The notes beneath the pieces are model-generated. The model saw nothing but the letters and a program-made list of their open reading frames with translations. It was not told where the DNA came from and searched no databases. Made by a program: the position numbers and the translations under genes. Positions 8,810 through 18,385 of a DNA stretch of 64,000 nt are shown one piece after another. Source of the stretch: Paenibacillus sp. FSL R7-0273 (lineage in GTDB: Bacteria; Bacillota; Bacilli; Paenibacillales; Paenibacillaceae); assembly GCF_000758625.1 (NCBI RefSeq), contig NZ_CP009283.1, positions 3,359,501 to 3,423,500 of the forward strand, in the 5' to 3' direction. How positions within the stretch are numbered: the stretch's first letter is position 1; each line of letters begins with the position of its first letter.

Positions 8810-9892
8810 GTGTCCCTTCCCTGGCTAATTATGAGCACGCTGCTGCTGCTGGTGCTTGTTTCTGTAATCTACCAGCGCAATGCACTCAAGAACCTCAGCT
8901 ATACCCGTTATTTCTCGGCATCCGCTGTCTATCAGGGCGAGCAGATAGAGATGGTAGAGGAGATTGCCAACCGCAAGCTGCTGCCGCTCCCCTGGCTGCG
9001 CCTTGAATCCAGCATTGCCCGGGGACTGGAGTTCGGCCTCCAGGAGAATCTGGGGGTCAGCAGCGGTGAAATATACCAGAACCATATCAGCCTATTCTAT
9101 CTGCGGTCCTACCGGCATATTAAGCGCCGGCATCAGATCCGGTGTGAGCAGCGCGGCCTGTTCCGGCTGGAATCGGTAACGATGACAACCGGAGACTTCT
9201 TCGGTATGAGCCGCCGGAGCAAGATGTTTCCGCTGCAGCTGGAGCTGCTGGTATATCCGGCGATGCTGGATGTCTATGAGCTGCCTTTGCCTGTGCACAG
9301 CTGGCTCGGCGAGCTGCCGGTCAAGCGCTGGATCGTGGAGGATCCGTTTCTGACAGCCGGTACCCGGGAGTACAGGCCGGGAGACTCGCTCGGCGGGATG
9401 AACTGGAAGGCTACCGCCCGGACCGGCCGGATGCAGGTGCATCAAAAGGATCATACCGCCGATGCCAGGCTGATCATCTGCCTGAATGTGGAGATCAGCG
9501 ATGCGATGTGGCGCAATATTACAGATAAGGAACGCATTGAGCTGGGTATCCGCTATGCGGCAACCGTAGCAGAGTATGCGGCCGGACACGGTCTTGAGGT
9601 CGGGCTGATGTCAAACGGAAGGCTGGACGGACAGAATGATCCCGTAAATGCCGGTCCGACGGGAAGCCTGCTGGAAATGCTGGGCCTGCTGGCCAGGCTG
9701 GAGCTGGACCGGACCCTTCCGATGTCTCGGCTGCTGGAGCTTGAAGCCGAGAGCAGCCCGTCTGACAATGATTATCTGATTATCAGCTGCCACCGGGGAG
9801 CAGAGCTGGAGCTTGCGGCAGAGGAGCTGCGGCTGCTCGGCAATGGCGTTGCCTGGCTGGATATTCCCGGTGAAGGGGGGATGGGCGCATGA
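8810..9892 (+). CDS. DUF58 domain protein
   Basis: 360 residues, with a GTG start preceded by GGGGGGAG. An N-terminal membrane helix (residues 3-18) is followed by a beta-rich region and the DUF58 core: FLTAGTREYRPGDSLGGMNW (the family's Y-x-x-G-D motif) followed by KATARTGRMQVHQKD. The later vWA-like part has LIICLNVE, and DYLIISCH near the end. It is the usual partner of MoxR and may tether a substrate or complex at the membrane. The stop overlaps the next start (ATGA). Confidence 0.9.
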   Translation: MSLPWLIMSTLLLLVLVSVIYQRNALKNLSYTRYFSASAVYQGEQIEMVEEIANRKLLPLPWLRLESSIARGLEFGLQENLGVSSGEIYQNHISLFYLRSYRHIKRRHQIRCEQRGLFRLESVTMTTGDFFGMSRRSKMFPLQLELLVYPAMLDVYELPLPVHSWLGELPVKRWIVEDPFLTAGTREYRPGDSLGGMNWKATARTGRMQVHQKDHTADARLIICLNVEISDAMWRNITDKERIELGIRYAATVAEYAAGHGLEVGLMSNGRLDGQNDPVNAGPTGSLLEMLGLLARLELDRTLPMSRLLELEAESSPSDNDYLIISCHRGAELELAAEELRLLGNGVAWLDIPGEGGMGA

Positions 9893-11226
9893 GCAGCAGG
9901 TTAGGAGAGACGTTTAATGCTTCCTTAAGATTGTGGGTAGCCTGTCTGATAGAGGGTTTGCTGTTTCTCCCGCTCTGGGTCTTTCTGCAGGTGTATTTGC
10001 AATCTGAGCAGGCTTCACTGCCATGGTATTCTATTCTGCCTGTGTTATCTCTGGCAGGCGTGCTGCTGCGGCATGTGATCAGACGCAGATGGATGCAGAT
10101 TCTGGCTTCCCTGCCCCTGGGAGCAGCGGCAGGGTATCTGATTGGGGGAATGGAGCCTGATGTGATTCCCTTTATGGCTGCGGGTGCCTTGTTCGCCTAT
10201 CTGGGAATGGATGCGGTTAACCGCGAGCATGGGCTGAAAACCTATGCGATCGGCCTCATGGTATATTTTGCGGCGGTTATTATATTTGCACGGATTCCCG
10301 AGCTTCAGCATACTTTGACTCTGCTGACCTGCTGCGGCAGCCTGTGCCTTGTACTTGCCCTTCTATTTACCAATACCAGCTTTATACGCTATAACACCTT
10401 CGCCGCAGGAACCAGACGGCTGCCCGCAGGAATGCGGCGGTATAACTGGATGTACATGCTGTTATTTCTTATCGCTGTAGTGCTGCTGGCTTCCGGTGCT
10501 GCTAAAGCAATAGCAATCCTGGCTTTAGGCGCCGTCTACACCATTATCGGCTTTCTTTCGAGCCTGCTGTCCCGCTCAGAGGAGACCCCGATCAGAGGGC
10601 AGGGGACGCCGACAACACAGGAGTTTTTACAGACGGAAATCAAAGAGCCCGGCTTGCTGGCAGTGATACTGGATGTGCTCTTTTATGGGCTTGCGGCCGT
10701 TGCAGTAGCCGCAGGACTCTACTTCGGGCTGCGCTGGCTGTACAGGAACAGCAGCGGTATTTTCCGCCGGGCGGTTGATGCCCTGCTGTCTATCCTGCGC
10801 AGGGAGAACAAGCAGGAGCAGACTGCGTATCAGGACGAAGAGGTGAGCATATTTGCCTGGGAGAAGACAGTGCAGAATTTCCGTGAGTACTGGCGCAAAC
10901 GGCTGAAGAGCGGAAGCAGGAGTGACCGCTGGGAGGCTGCAGAGGGCAGCCGTGAGCGGGTGCGCTGGCTGTACCGGCACTGGCTGACGGCCAAGGCGTC
11001 TGAGGGATACGAGGTCAAAGCCCACCTGACTCCCATGGAGACCGGCGAAGATATAGCGGAATGGTCGGGAGGCAGGAAGCAGAGCCGCAAAGGGGAGCGC
11101 AGCGGCAGCGAGGCTTCACCTGCAGAGCTGCTGCGGCTGTACAATGAAGCGAGATATAGCCAGACAGCCGGTTCAGACAAGGAGCCTGGGCAGCTGGAGC
11201 AGCTGAAGAAACAGCTGAAGCTATGA
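9889..11226 (+). CDS. Membrane protein with DUF4129 tail, third gene of MoxR operon
   Basis: 445 residues. Five or more N-terminal helices (to about residue 225) and one near 265-290 precede a basic cytoplasmic domain whose end, REYWRKRL ... RVRWLYRHWL and ELLRLYNEARYS, resembles DUF4129. Relatives in this position (YebA type) normally carry an external transglutaminase domain between the helices. Here the gap between the sixth and last helix is only about 40 residues and no Cys-His-Asp set is visible, so the enzyme domain is absent. ATGA overlap couples it to the DUF58 gene. Confidence 0.75.
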   Translation: MSSRLGETFNASLRLWVACLIEGLLFLPLWVFLQVYLQSEQASLPWYSILPVLSLAGVLLRHVIRRRWMQILASLPLGAAAGYLIGGMEPDVIPFMAAGALFAYLGMDAVNREHGLKTYAIGLMVYFAAVIIFARIPELQHTLTLLTCCGSLCLVLALLFTNTSFIRYNTFAAGTRRLPAGMRRYNWMYMLLFLIAVVLLASGAAKAIAILALGAVYTIIGFLSSLLSRSEETPIRGQGTPTTQEFLQTEIKEPGLLAVILDVLFYGLAAVAVAAGLYFGLRWLYRNSSGIFRRAVDALLSILRRENKQEQTAYQDEEVSIFAWEKTVQNFREYWRKRLKSGSRSDRWEAAEGSRERVRWLYRHWLTAKASEGYEVKAHLTPMETGEDIAEWSGGRKQSRKGERSGSEASPAELLRLYNEARYSQTAGSDKEPGQLEQLKKQLKL

Positions 11227-11271
11227 GCTGACAAGCCAAGCTGGCTTACTGCTGCAGGCTGCTGCTGGCTG

Positions 11272-11598
11272 TCAGAATAACAGCCGCAGCAGCATTAGAG
11301 ACAACACACCGGTAATGACGGTCCCCAGCAGGCTGCGGGTTTTGACGGCAACCCAGAAGGTGGGGAGGGCGGCGATCAGCTCTACATTGGTGGAGAGCGC
11401 CGAGAACCGCCCGCCGTCAATGAACAGCTCCTGGGCGATGAGTGCGGACATTACAGCGATAGGCATGTAGTTCAGCCAGCGCATTCCCCATTCGGGAATG
11501 GTAATCCGGCTTAGCAGCATGAGCGGCAGCACCCGCGGGATAAAGGTGACTAATGCGGCTCCGAGAATAATCAGAAAGATATCCAGCCTTACTTCCAT
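11272..11598 (-). CDS. azlD: AzlD-family branched-chain amino acid export subunit
   Basis: 108 residues and four hydrophobic helices; TFIPRVLPLMLLSR and WLNYMPIAVMSALIAQELF are family-typical. It is the small partner of AzlC in exporters of branched-chain or other amino acids. The ATG at 11598 lies inside the end of azlC (10-base overlap), so translation is coupled. No terminator is clear after it; the short spacer to the convergent DUF4129 gene holds only G/C-rich dyads. Confidence 0.9.
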   Translation of the reverse strand: MEVRLDIFLIILGAALVTFIPRVLPLMLLSRITIPEWGMRWLNYMPIAVMSALIAQELFIDGGRFSALSTNVELIAALPTFWVAVKTRSLLGTVITGVLSLMLLRLLF

Positions 11599-12326
11599 TT
11601 TTCCATTACAGCTCCTATCGTTGAGGCTATTACCGCAGCAGCAATAACGCCGATGCTGGGGGACCACAGGATGGACAGGCCCACAGCAACAGCCATGGCA
11701 ATAAGGCCGACCGTAATGTCCAGCGCATATTTGCTTCTGCTGATCAGTGTAAGCACCAGAAGTCCGATGAACATGGCCGGCAGGGCAAAGTCCAGCCCCC
11801 ATTCTTCCGGACTGCTTATCCATTGACCGAGTACAGCACCGGCCAGATTGGCAATAATCCAGTTCAGGTAGGCTGTAATATTAAGGCCGTGCATCCATTT
11901 CTCGCTGATGGCCTTCCTGTTTGCGCTTCTCTGAATCGCCACACCAAAGGTCTCATCTGTCAGCAGTGTGCCGATAAGCAGGTTGCGCAGCGGTGTAAGA
12001 TGGCGGAAATACGGGGAGAGAGCTGCGCTCAGCAGCAGGTGGCGGAGGTTCACCAGCAGAATCGTAATAATGATGCTGGTCGCCGTGCTGCCGGCTGCGA
12101 TCATCCCGGCGGCTATAAACTGCGCCGACCCCGCATACAGTATAGTCGAGATCAAGGCGATTTCGGCCAGTGAGAGGCCGGCGGTTTTCTCGACAACACC
12201 GGCCGCAAAGCCGATGCTCAGGTAGCCGAGCAGGGTCGGGATACAATCCTTCACCCCCTGCAGAAAGCTTTCCCCGCTGACGGCTGCGCGAGCATTAAGC
12301 TCCGCCGGTACGGATTCGGATTTCAT
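11589..12326 (-). CDS. azlC: AzlC-family amino acid permease
   Basis: 245 residues. GVKDCIPTLLGYLSIGFAAG and ISTILYAGSAQFIAAGMIAAG are the AzlC signature segments, followed by LVNLRHLLLSAALSPYF and TDETFGVA. About seven membrane helices. With AzlD it exports branched-chain amino acids or analogues. AAAGGAGGCC precedes the ATG. The 230 bases upstream hold its promoter region (AT-rich around 12385-12405) and the terminator of the GH42 gene. Confidence 0.92.
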   Translation of the reverse strand: MKSESVPAELNARAAVSGESFLQGVKDCIPTLLGYLSIGFAAGVVEKTAGLSLAEIALISTILYAGSAQFIAAGMIAAGSTATSIIITILLVNLRHLLLSAALSPYFRHLTPLRNLLIGTLLTDETFGVAIQRSANRKAISEKWMHGLNITAYLNWIIANLAGAVLGQWISSPEEWGLDFALPAMFIGLLVLTLISRSKYALDITVGLIAMAVAVGLSILWSPSIGVIAAAVIASTIGAVMEKWK

Positions 12327-12455
12327 GATTACGGCCTCCTTTCGGGCTGACTTGATTTAACGTATTGCAGGAAAAACGCATTATCTTAATATCATATACT
12401 TTCTGCAGCTTGGCAAGGGAAATCTTCATGCTCCTTCCGCCGGCAGCCGGAACAG

Positions 12456-12499
12456 AAAAGGTCCCGCCGCATGATAGTCATGCGGTCGGGACCTTTTTT
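12456..12499 (-). terminator. Strong terminator after GH42 gene
   Basis: A long stem AAAAGGTCCCG/CGGGACCTTTT with an inner CGCATGA/TCATGCG arm and T-rich ends on both strands. It lies 61 bases past the stop of the minus-strand beta-galactosidase gene. Confidence 0.85.
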
Positions 12500-12560
12500 A
12501 AATGCGATGCTGCCTGACTGCTTCAGTGAATTGCCGATTTACGGATTTTTTCATCTGATT

Positions 12561-14615
12561 CTATTGCAGCACCAGTACACCGAAGCCATCCATAATAAAT
12601 GTACCGCTCAGTGTTTGTCCTGTCAGCAGATCGGTGCGCGGCTCCTTGAGCAGAATTTCGACAGGCAGCTCGTTGTAGTTGAGCAGGAAGGTCAGACTGG
12701 CAGACTCGCTGCTGCGGATCTGGAGCTCTACCTCAGACGGAAGCTCCAGCCATTCGGCAGCAGGGGAGACCAGCTCCAGGCTGCCGATGATGCGCAGTGC
12801 CGATTCCTCATTAAATACCGCTCCGTAGTACCATACCTCACCCAGTCCGCGTTTGTTCCGGGTAACCGCAGGCTTACCGGCATAATAATCACTGGCGTAG
12901 GTGCCCATGACCTCTACAGTATCGGCCTCCACATGCAGAATGTCATTGAACGAATCAGCACCGGTCAGCTCTTCGCTGCCCTGGGCCCATTTGATCGTTG
13001 TCGGGAGACGTCTGCCTTTGACCATAGTGAATTCTTCAACGGTAATTCCGCACAGCTCCTTGGCAGCTCCCGGGAATGCCCGCATATAACACTGCCCACG
13101 GGAATCCTTGTACCCGGTCCGGCAGCCGAAGATGAGCTTGCCGCCCTGTTGTACATATTCATCCAGCACAGCTGCCGTTTCATCAGTCATGATGGCCGGA
13201 TGCGGATAGACGAGCACCTTATAACGGGACAGCTCCTTAGCGGTGGTCTTGCTGCGCATGTACACTACATCAGTAGGGATATGCTTATGCTGCAAGGCCT
13301 TAAACCACTCTTTATTGCTCTGCCACATGAACGGCCCGTGCCAGATATCATATTCGCCGTCCCACTCATTATCGTAATCACGCACAATGGCTATTGAGGC
13401 CTGGGCCTTCGTGCCGATGATGGTGCTGCCTGCTGCAGAGAGCTCCTTGCCGATAGCAGCGGCTTCACGGACCCGGCGGTTCGGCAGGTTGTGATAGTCG
13501 TTAATACCGTGCCAGTAAATTTCGTTGCCCATGGTGGCTGTCCGCCAGCGGAAGTAGAGCACCATATCTGCACCGTGGGCAATGGACTGGTAAGTCCAGA
13601 GACGCATCTGACCGGGTTTGGGTGAAGGCATATCCATACGGTTAACCCAGCCGCCCGGGCCGGACTGCTGTTCCATAATGCAGTAGTTCGGGCTGATCGA
13701 ACGAATAACCGACAGGGACAGGCTCCAGCTGCGGTCAGCAAGCGGATTCTGCTCATCCGGATCGGAATGGATGCTGGAGAACTGCGGATAAGAATCGTAG
13801 CTGAAGAAATCCAGCTGCTCATCGTGCAGCTCATGGCTGTCAAGATGGCCGAACAGGCCGTTGGTTGTCACCCATTGCTCCGGAGCCTTACTGCGGAGAA
13901 TATCGGCCTGTATTTTGGAGAAGGAAATCGTATTATCGGATATAAAGCGCTTCTCATCCAGCGCCTGATGCGGGTTGGGCTGCTTCGGAACAGGCGTTGG
14001 ACGCGGCAGATAGACCTGTGACCAGTCTGAATAGCTCTGATTCCAGAATATGGCCCCCCAGGCTTCATTCAGCTTATCCAGCGTACCGTATTTCTGCTTC
14101 AGCCATTCACGGAAGGAGATATGATCGCTCTCAGAGTAGAATACATTTATTTCGCAATTCAACTCATTATCAATCTGCCAGCCGGCAACACCCGGATGAT
14201 TGGCATAACGCTCAGCCATTTCAGTTACGATCCGTGCACACAGCTCACGGTATTTGGGACTGCTGTAATTATAATGCCGCCGCATGCCGTGCTGGAGGGT
14301 TACGCCCTCCTGGCTTACGTTCAGCACCTCAGGATATTTATGGGTAAGCCAGGCCGGCGGGGTGGCCGTCGGCGTTCCCAGAATGACCTTAAGCCCATGG
14401 CTGTGCGCCAGGTCAATGGCCCGGTCGAACAGCCCGAACTGAAAGAGGCCTTCCTCAGGCTCAAAGATGGACCAGGCAAATTCGCCCATCCGGACTATTG
14501 TGAATCCGGTCTCCACCATGCGGCGGTAATCATCAGCCCACATTTCCTCCGGCCAGTGCTCCGGGTAATAACAGACGCCCAGCTCAAACTTCTGATCAGC
14601 AACGGGTTTCTTCAT
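12561..14615 (-). CDS. Beta-galactosidase, glycoside hydrolase family 42
   Basis: About 684 residues, the normal GH42 length, with no signal peptide, so cytoplasmic. GVCYYPEHWPEEMWADDYRR is the GH42 opening. GWQIDNELN holds the acid/base Glu and NYCIMEQQSGPGGW the nucleophile Glu. A trimerisation domain and small C-terminal domain follow. It cleaves beta-D-galactosides, often galactan- or arabinogalactan-derived oligosaccharides. ATG at 14615 has TTGGAGG before it; the TTG four codons earlier is inside that site. It is divergent from an AraC gene, its probable activator. Confidence 0.95.
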   Translation of the reverse strand: MKKPVADQKFELGVCYYPEHWPEEMWADDYRRMVETGFTIVRMGEFAWSIFEPEEGLFQFGLFDRAIDLAHSHGLKVILGTPTATPPAWLTHKYPEVLNVSQEGVTLQHGMRRHYNYSSPKYRELCARIVTEMAERYANHPGVAGWQIDNELNCEINVFYSESDHISFREWLKQKYGTLDKLNEAWGAIFWNQSYSDWSQVYLPRPTPVPKQPNPHQALDEKRFISDNTISFSKIQADILRSKAPEQWVTTNGLFGHLDSHELHDEQLDFFSYDSYPQFSSIHSDPDEQNPLADRSWSLSLSVIRSISPNYCIMEQQSGPGGWVNRMDMPSPKPGQMRLWTYQSIAHGADMVLYFRWRTATMGNEIYWHGINDYHNLPNRRVREAAAIGKELSAAGSTIIGTKAQASIAIVRDYDNEWDGEYDIWHGPFMWQSNKEWFKALQHKHIPTDVVYMRSKTTAKELSRYKVLVYPHPAIMTDETAAVLDEYVQQGGKLIFGCRTGYKDSRGQCYMRAFPGAAKELCGITVEEFTMVKGRRLPTTIKWAQGSEELTGADSFNDILHVEADTVEVMGTYASDYYAGKPAVTRNKRGLGEVWYYGAVFNEESALRIIGSLELVSPAAEWLELPSEVELQIRSSESASLTFLLNYNELPVEILLKEPRTDLLTGQTLSGTFIMDGFGVLVLQ

Positions 14616-14695
14616 GTTAACCTCCAAATGTAAAAAGATGCTTTATAAAAGATATAAATCTATTGTAATAGCAGCAGTGAGGTATCTTATATAAC

Positions 14696-14724
14696 ATAAT
14701 ATTGCTATTATATGATTATATTGC
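14696..14724. promoter_or_regulatory. Direct repeat in GH42/AraC spacer, candidate AraC site
   Basis: ATAATATTGC (14696-14705) and ATTATATTGC (14715-14724) are direct repeats 19 bases apart in the shared spacer. Two half-sites on one face of the helix are usual for AraC regulators. The stretch is very AT-rich, so this is tentative. Confidence 0.35.
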
Positions 14725-14759
14725 GTGCCCGGGGTTAAGAGGCGGAAAGAGGTAATGTA

Positions 14760-15593
14760 ATGATGAAGCAACGGGTGCTCCCGGCTCCGGCCTATGCCCA
14801 TTATGTCTGTTATCCGGATTTTATCGGACATTACAGCGGGTTCCCGCAGCATGCGGTCCGCAGGAGTGAGGGGATGCTCAGCAGCTACAATCTGCATCTG
14901 GTTTTTGACGGCTCCGGATACGTGTTTCAGGACGGGGTAAGGATTCCAATGGGAAAAGGCAGCGGCTTCCTCTATTCCCCGGGAGCCTATCAACAGTATG
15001 GCTCGGACCCCATGCACCCGTGGGAGATCCGCTGGGTTCACTTCAGCACCTCGGTATCTTTGCCTTTGCTGGAGGAGGCAGACCAGTCACGGGGGTATTT
15101 CTTCACCTTTGATCTGAATGCCGGCCTTGATCAGCTGTTCGAGGAGGTGTACAGCCTCAGTGCAGCCTATGAGACCAGGAGCGAGCCGCGGCTGTCAGCT
15201 GTTTTGTATGAAATTCTGGTAACTCTGCTGCAGAATTCCGAACCGCTGCACGGCTCGGTCCCGCTGGAAATCCGCCATTCGATCCGCCGCACGGCTGATC
15301 TGATCCATAACGAATGTGAGCGGCCCTGGACGCTTGAGAGCATGTCGAGGCTGGCAGGATACAGCAGCTATCATTTTCTGCGGCTGTTCCGCTCCACCAT
15401 GGGGAAGACACCCAACCGCTATTTAAGCGAATGCCGTCTGGCCAAGGCCAAGCTGCTGCTGGTCTCAACAGAGCTGCCGGTAGAGCAGATTGCCCTGCAA
15501 AGCGGCTTTCAGCAATCCAGCTATTTTATCAAGGTGTTTAGAGGGGCAGAAGGCCTGCCTCCAAGCCAGTACCGCCGCTCTTTCCGCTCATAA
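14760..15593 (+). CDS. AraC-family regulator of GH42 gene
   Basis: 277 residues. N-terminal cupin region (LHLVFDGSGYVFQDG, SGFLYSPGAYQQYGSD) binds the likely sugar inducer. The C-terminal double helix-turn-helix runs from about residue 185 (PWTLESMSRLAGYSSYHFLR LF) through GKTPNRYLSECRLAKAKLLL to EQIALQSGFQQSSYFIKVF, a canonical AraC end. AAGAGG lies seven bases before ATG 14760; a second ATG follows at once. Position opposite the beta-galactosidase gene points to control of that gene and probably itself. Confidence 0.92.
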   Translation: MMKQRVLPAPAYAHYVCYPDFIGHYSGFPQHAVRRSEGMLSSYNLHLVFDGSGYVFQDGVRIPMGKGSGFLYSPGAYQQYGSDPMHPWEIRWVHFSTSVSLPLLEEADQSRGYFFTFDLNAGLDQLFEEVYSLSAAYETRSEPRLSAVLYEILVTLLQNSEPLHGSVPLEIRHSIRRTADLIHNECERPWTLESMSRLAGYSSYHFLRLFRSTMGKTPNRYLSECRLAKAKLLLVSTELPVEQIALQSGFQQSSYFIKVFRGAEGLPPSQYRRSFRS

Positions 15594-15713
15594 ACCGGTT
15601 AGCAGGGAAGATAAAGTTAACAAAGCCTGTGCGGAAAACAGCAACCATTGTGCCGTTTTTGGCGTATTTAGGGGGAAAAGGTTACAACACAGCGGGAACA
15701 GTTACAAATTGGA

Positions 15714-15743
15714 TACAAATCCCTGCCTGTTAGCTACTATAAT
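15714..15743 (+). promoter_or_regulatory. Possible promoter of the secreted-protein/ABC operon
   Basis: TATAAT at 15738-15743 with TACAAA at 15714-15719, spacer 18. Just upstream GTTACAA occurs at 15681 and 15701, and GATACAA at 15712, which may be regulator half-sites. Confidence 0.4.
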
Positions 15744-15774
15744 AACCTTAGCAAATATTTCTGGGAGGATATCA

Positions 15775-18351
15775 ATGAGAGAGTTCAGAAAAAAAACGGC
15801 CGTCTTGCTCTTGAGCAGCCTTGCCCTTGTCCAGGCAGCCGGGGGCCTGGCGGTACCTGCTGCTCAGGCTGCAGGTGTACAAGCTTCTGCACCGGCCGCG
15901 GCAGCGGTCAAAATAAGTCCGGTTACAATGGCGGCAGGAGTAACCGCAGCCATTGAAGACGTCAACATCTGGCCGCAATCCGGCGGTAACATACTGGCTT
16001 ACACCCTGAAGATTACCAACAACAGCAGCGCGACAGTGAACCTGCAGCGTTACTTTTCGCGCGTCGTCACACCAGGAGGCTCGGTCATCCCAGGCAATCC
16101 GGTAACCGCAGACGCAACGAAGAAAAAGATTGCTGCCAAGAATAGCATGAGTATTACATATTATGTGAATATCGGACAGACCAAGTCCCTTTCGGGCGTC
16201 AAGATCGCCATGTATGTATGGGATGCCAAAAGCAAGGGATACCTGAAGCATGCCGGTTCCTTTGCCATACCGGCTGCCTACAGCACAACGGTGGTATCAG
16301 GCAAAAGTCTGACTACGAAGATGAATGACATCCCGGTGACAGCAAGTGCGGGGTCGCTGGAGCTGTACAAATACGGCGGCAAAGTATATGCCAAGGCAAG
16401 CATTAACATTACGAACAAGGGCGGCAAGGTGCTTGGCGATCCGGGGTACACGGCTTATCTGGTAACAGCCAGCGGAACAGCGTTCGAGCTTGCACTAAGC
16501 AGCTCCCAGACCGGCTATAAGATTCAGCCGCAGGAAAAGAAGAGCATCTACTATCTGACTGAAATCCCGTCCTATCTGAATACAAGCAATATGAAGCTGC
16601 AATTTACACAAAAGGATGAGGCACTGAAGCTGGAGCTTCCCAAGTCTTCATTTAAGCTTCCGGCGGCAAGCACTCCTAATCTGGTAGTAGCCAGCGGTGC
16701 CGTCAAAAAAATCGTCGTAAACAACAACACAGTCGACACAAAGCTCACCGGCACCTCTGTATTTGCAGAGGATGATAAGGCAGTCTGGTCTTTTCAGCTG
16801 CAGCTCAAAAACACAGGCAATACAGCCGTAACGCTTCCGGCCTATGAACTGGCTGTGAAGTCAGCCAAGGGTACTGCATTCCCGGTTAATGCCAAAGGCT
16901 TAAGCGGTCTTACCCTGAAGCCCATGGAGAACAAGGTCGTGCCGCTGACAGTGGAAATCCCGCTGCAGGTGGAGCAGTCTACGCTGCAGCTGCAAATGAT
17001 TGAGGCTGTTACCGCTGCTTCCGGCTCGGATACTGGAGCTTCAGGTGCCGGTGATGCAGGCGGAGCCACGGCAAAGCTGGTGTTCCCGGTTGCTTATTTC
17101 ACCATTCCATATACGCTCCGGGCAGATGTGTACAGCGGCCAGGAATACGGAGCCACGAACCAGTACGGATCCTTCGCCTACAGCCTGCAGTCCCTGCAGC
17201 GTTATCCCTGGAAGGATGATGACATTGTATTGGCCAAGGTGAGAATCACCAATAACCAATCCGTTAATCTGACGATTCCTGAGCTTAAGGGCGCGCTGAA
17301 GCTTGATAGCGGAAATCTGTCAGCAACGACGGATCTGCTGATGGATAAAGAGGATTCGGTGCTTGCTCCCGGCAAATCTGCTGATATCTCGCTGATTACC
17401 AAAATTCCATATACCGATGAGTTTAATGATGTGCGGGTAAATCTGAGCGTCAAGTCGGAAACCGAAAGCATTCCGTTCCTCGACTTCAGCACAACCAGCT
17501 TTATAAGCAGCGTGAGCCAGCTCCAGCGCGGAGACAGCTACACCATTACAGGTAAAGGCAAAAATGCTGCAGTACAGGAGAACAGAACGACCGTCTATGA
17601 AGGCAGCAATTATAATATCCTCTACACCGAAGTTCTGATGACCAGCGCCGAGAAACGGCAGAGTAAGATGGCCCGTCTGCAGGCGTACTTTAAAACATCG
17701 GACGGACAATTTTATGAAGCCAAGGTGAACCAGCCGGACAGTCTGGCCATACCGGGCGGCAAGCAGCTGGTTACCTTATGGGCTAAGCTCCCCAAACCTG
17801 CAGGCACTGCTGATGTCTCCTTGTATCTGGGATCAGGCGTGACGGGCGGCAAGCTTAGTGAGGGCAGCGAGGAAGCCACGGGATTTATTAATGTAGCTTC
17901 ACTTCCGCTTACTCCAAAAGCTCTAGTCCCAGCTTCAAATATTCAAAACATCGCCCTGTATCCGTACACTTTAAACGTGGTTACCTCGGATGCAAGCCAT
18001 GTGGAAGCCAGCGATACGGTAGCTTTGAATATTACTTACAACCTGAAGCGGGAAAACTTCTATGACGCCGGAGAGTCGGAGCATAAGCTGGTGCTGCGGG
18101 TTACAGATCCATTCGGCCAATCCCAGGACAGGGTGCTGGCGATCGGTACGGATCTGACAGAGGGAATCAATCACAGCTACACATTGTCCTTCTCAAATAA
18201 TCTTTACAAACAGATAAACGGCGGTACCTATAGATTGACCTTCTATGATGAGTTCCAGGGTGAACGCCAGGAGCTGGGCGGCCAGACCTTTACCATGCGC
18301 TTTATTTCGCTGCCGAAGCCTGATAATGAGGAGAAAGATACCGGTAAATAA
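15775..18351 (+). CDS. Large secreted protein of tandem Ig-like modules, function unknown
   Basis: 858 residues. A signal peptide (KK, then LLLSSLALVQAAGGLAV, cut near AQA at about 32) sends it out of the cell. I do not recognise a named family. The body looks like six beta-sandwich modules of about 90-130 residues (roughly 75-155, 200-285, 335-410, 465-560, 610-700 and 730-845). Several share a pattern of LKITNN or VRITNN, a Leu-rich strand, and IPY or EIP before a final strand. This resembles bacterial Ig-like folds that brace or bind other proteins. The start at 15775 has GGGAGG upstream. It is first in an operon with an ABC ATPase, permease and adaptor, so it may be an extracytoplasmic part or client of that exporter. 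Confidence 0.7.
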   Translation: MREFRKKTAVLLLSSLALVQAAGGLAVPAAQAAGVQASAPAAAAVKISPVTMAAGVTAAIEDVNIWPQSGGNILAYTLKITNNSSATVNLQRYFSRVVTPGGSVIPGNPVTADATKKKIAAKNSMSITYYVNIGQTKSLSGVKIAMYVWDAKSKGYLKHAGSFAIPAAYSTTVVSGKSLTTKMNDIPVTASAGSLELYKYGGKVYAKASINITNKGGKVLGDPGYTAYLVTASGTAFELALSSSQTGYKIQPQEKKSIYYLTEIPSYLNTSNMKLQFTQKDEALKLELPKSSFKLPAASTPNLVVASGAVKKIVVNNNTVDTKLTGTSVFAEDDKAVWSFQLQLKNTGNTAVTLPAYELAVKSAKGTAFPVNAKGLSGLTLKPMENKVVPLTVEIPLQVEQSTLQLQMIEAVTAASGSDTGASGAGDAGGATAKLVFPVAYFTIPYTLRADVYSGQEYGATNQYGSFAYSLQSLQRYPWKDDDIVLAKVRITNNQSVNLTIPELKGALKLDSGNLSATTDLLMDKEDSVLAPGKSADISLITKIPYTDEFNDVRVNLSVKSETESIPFLDFSTTSFISSVSQLQRGDSYTITGKGKNAAVQENRTTVYEGSNYNILYTEVLMTSAEKRQSKMARLQAYFKTSDGQFYEAKVNQPDSLAIPGGKQLVTLWAKLPKPAGTADVSLYLGSGVTGGKLSEGSEEATGFINVASLPLTPKALVPASNIQNIALYPYTLNVVTSDASHVEASDTVALNITYNLKRENFYDAGESEHKLVLRVTDPFGQSQDRVLAIGTDLTEGINHSYTLSFSNNLYKQINGGTYRLTFYDEFQGERQELGGQTFTMRFISLPKPDNEEKDTGK

Positions 18352-18385
18352 CGTTCTATTCTAAGTCCACAAAGGAGCAGCATCC

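Noticed and set aside
12471..13397. 308-codon open frame on the + strand
   Set aside because: It lies entirely antisense to the GH42 gene, whose catalytic motifs are clear; composition and lack of a ribosome site mark it as a shadow.
15681..15720. PhoP boxes
   Set aside because: TTACAA repeats do not fit the TT-A/T/C-A-C/T-A hexamer and spacing of PhoP sites.
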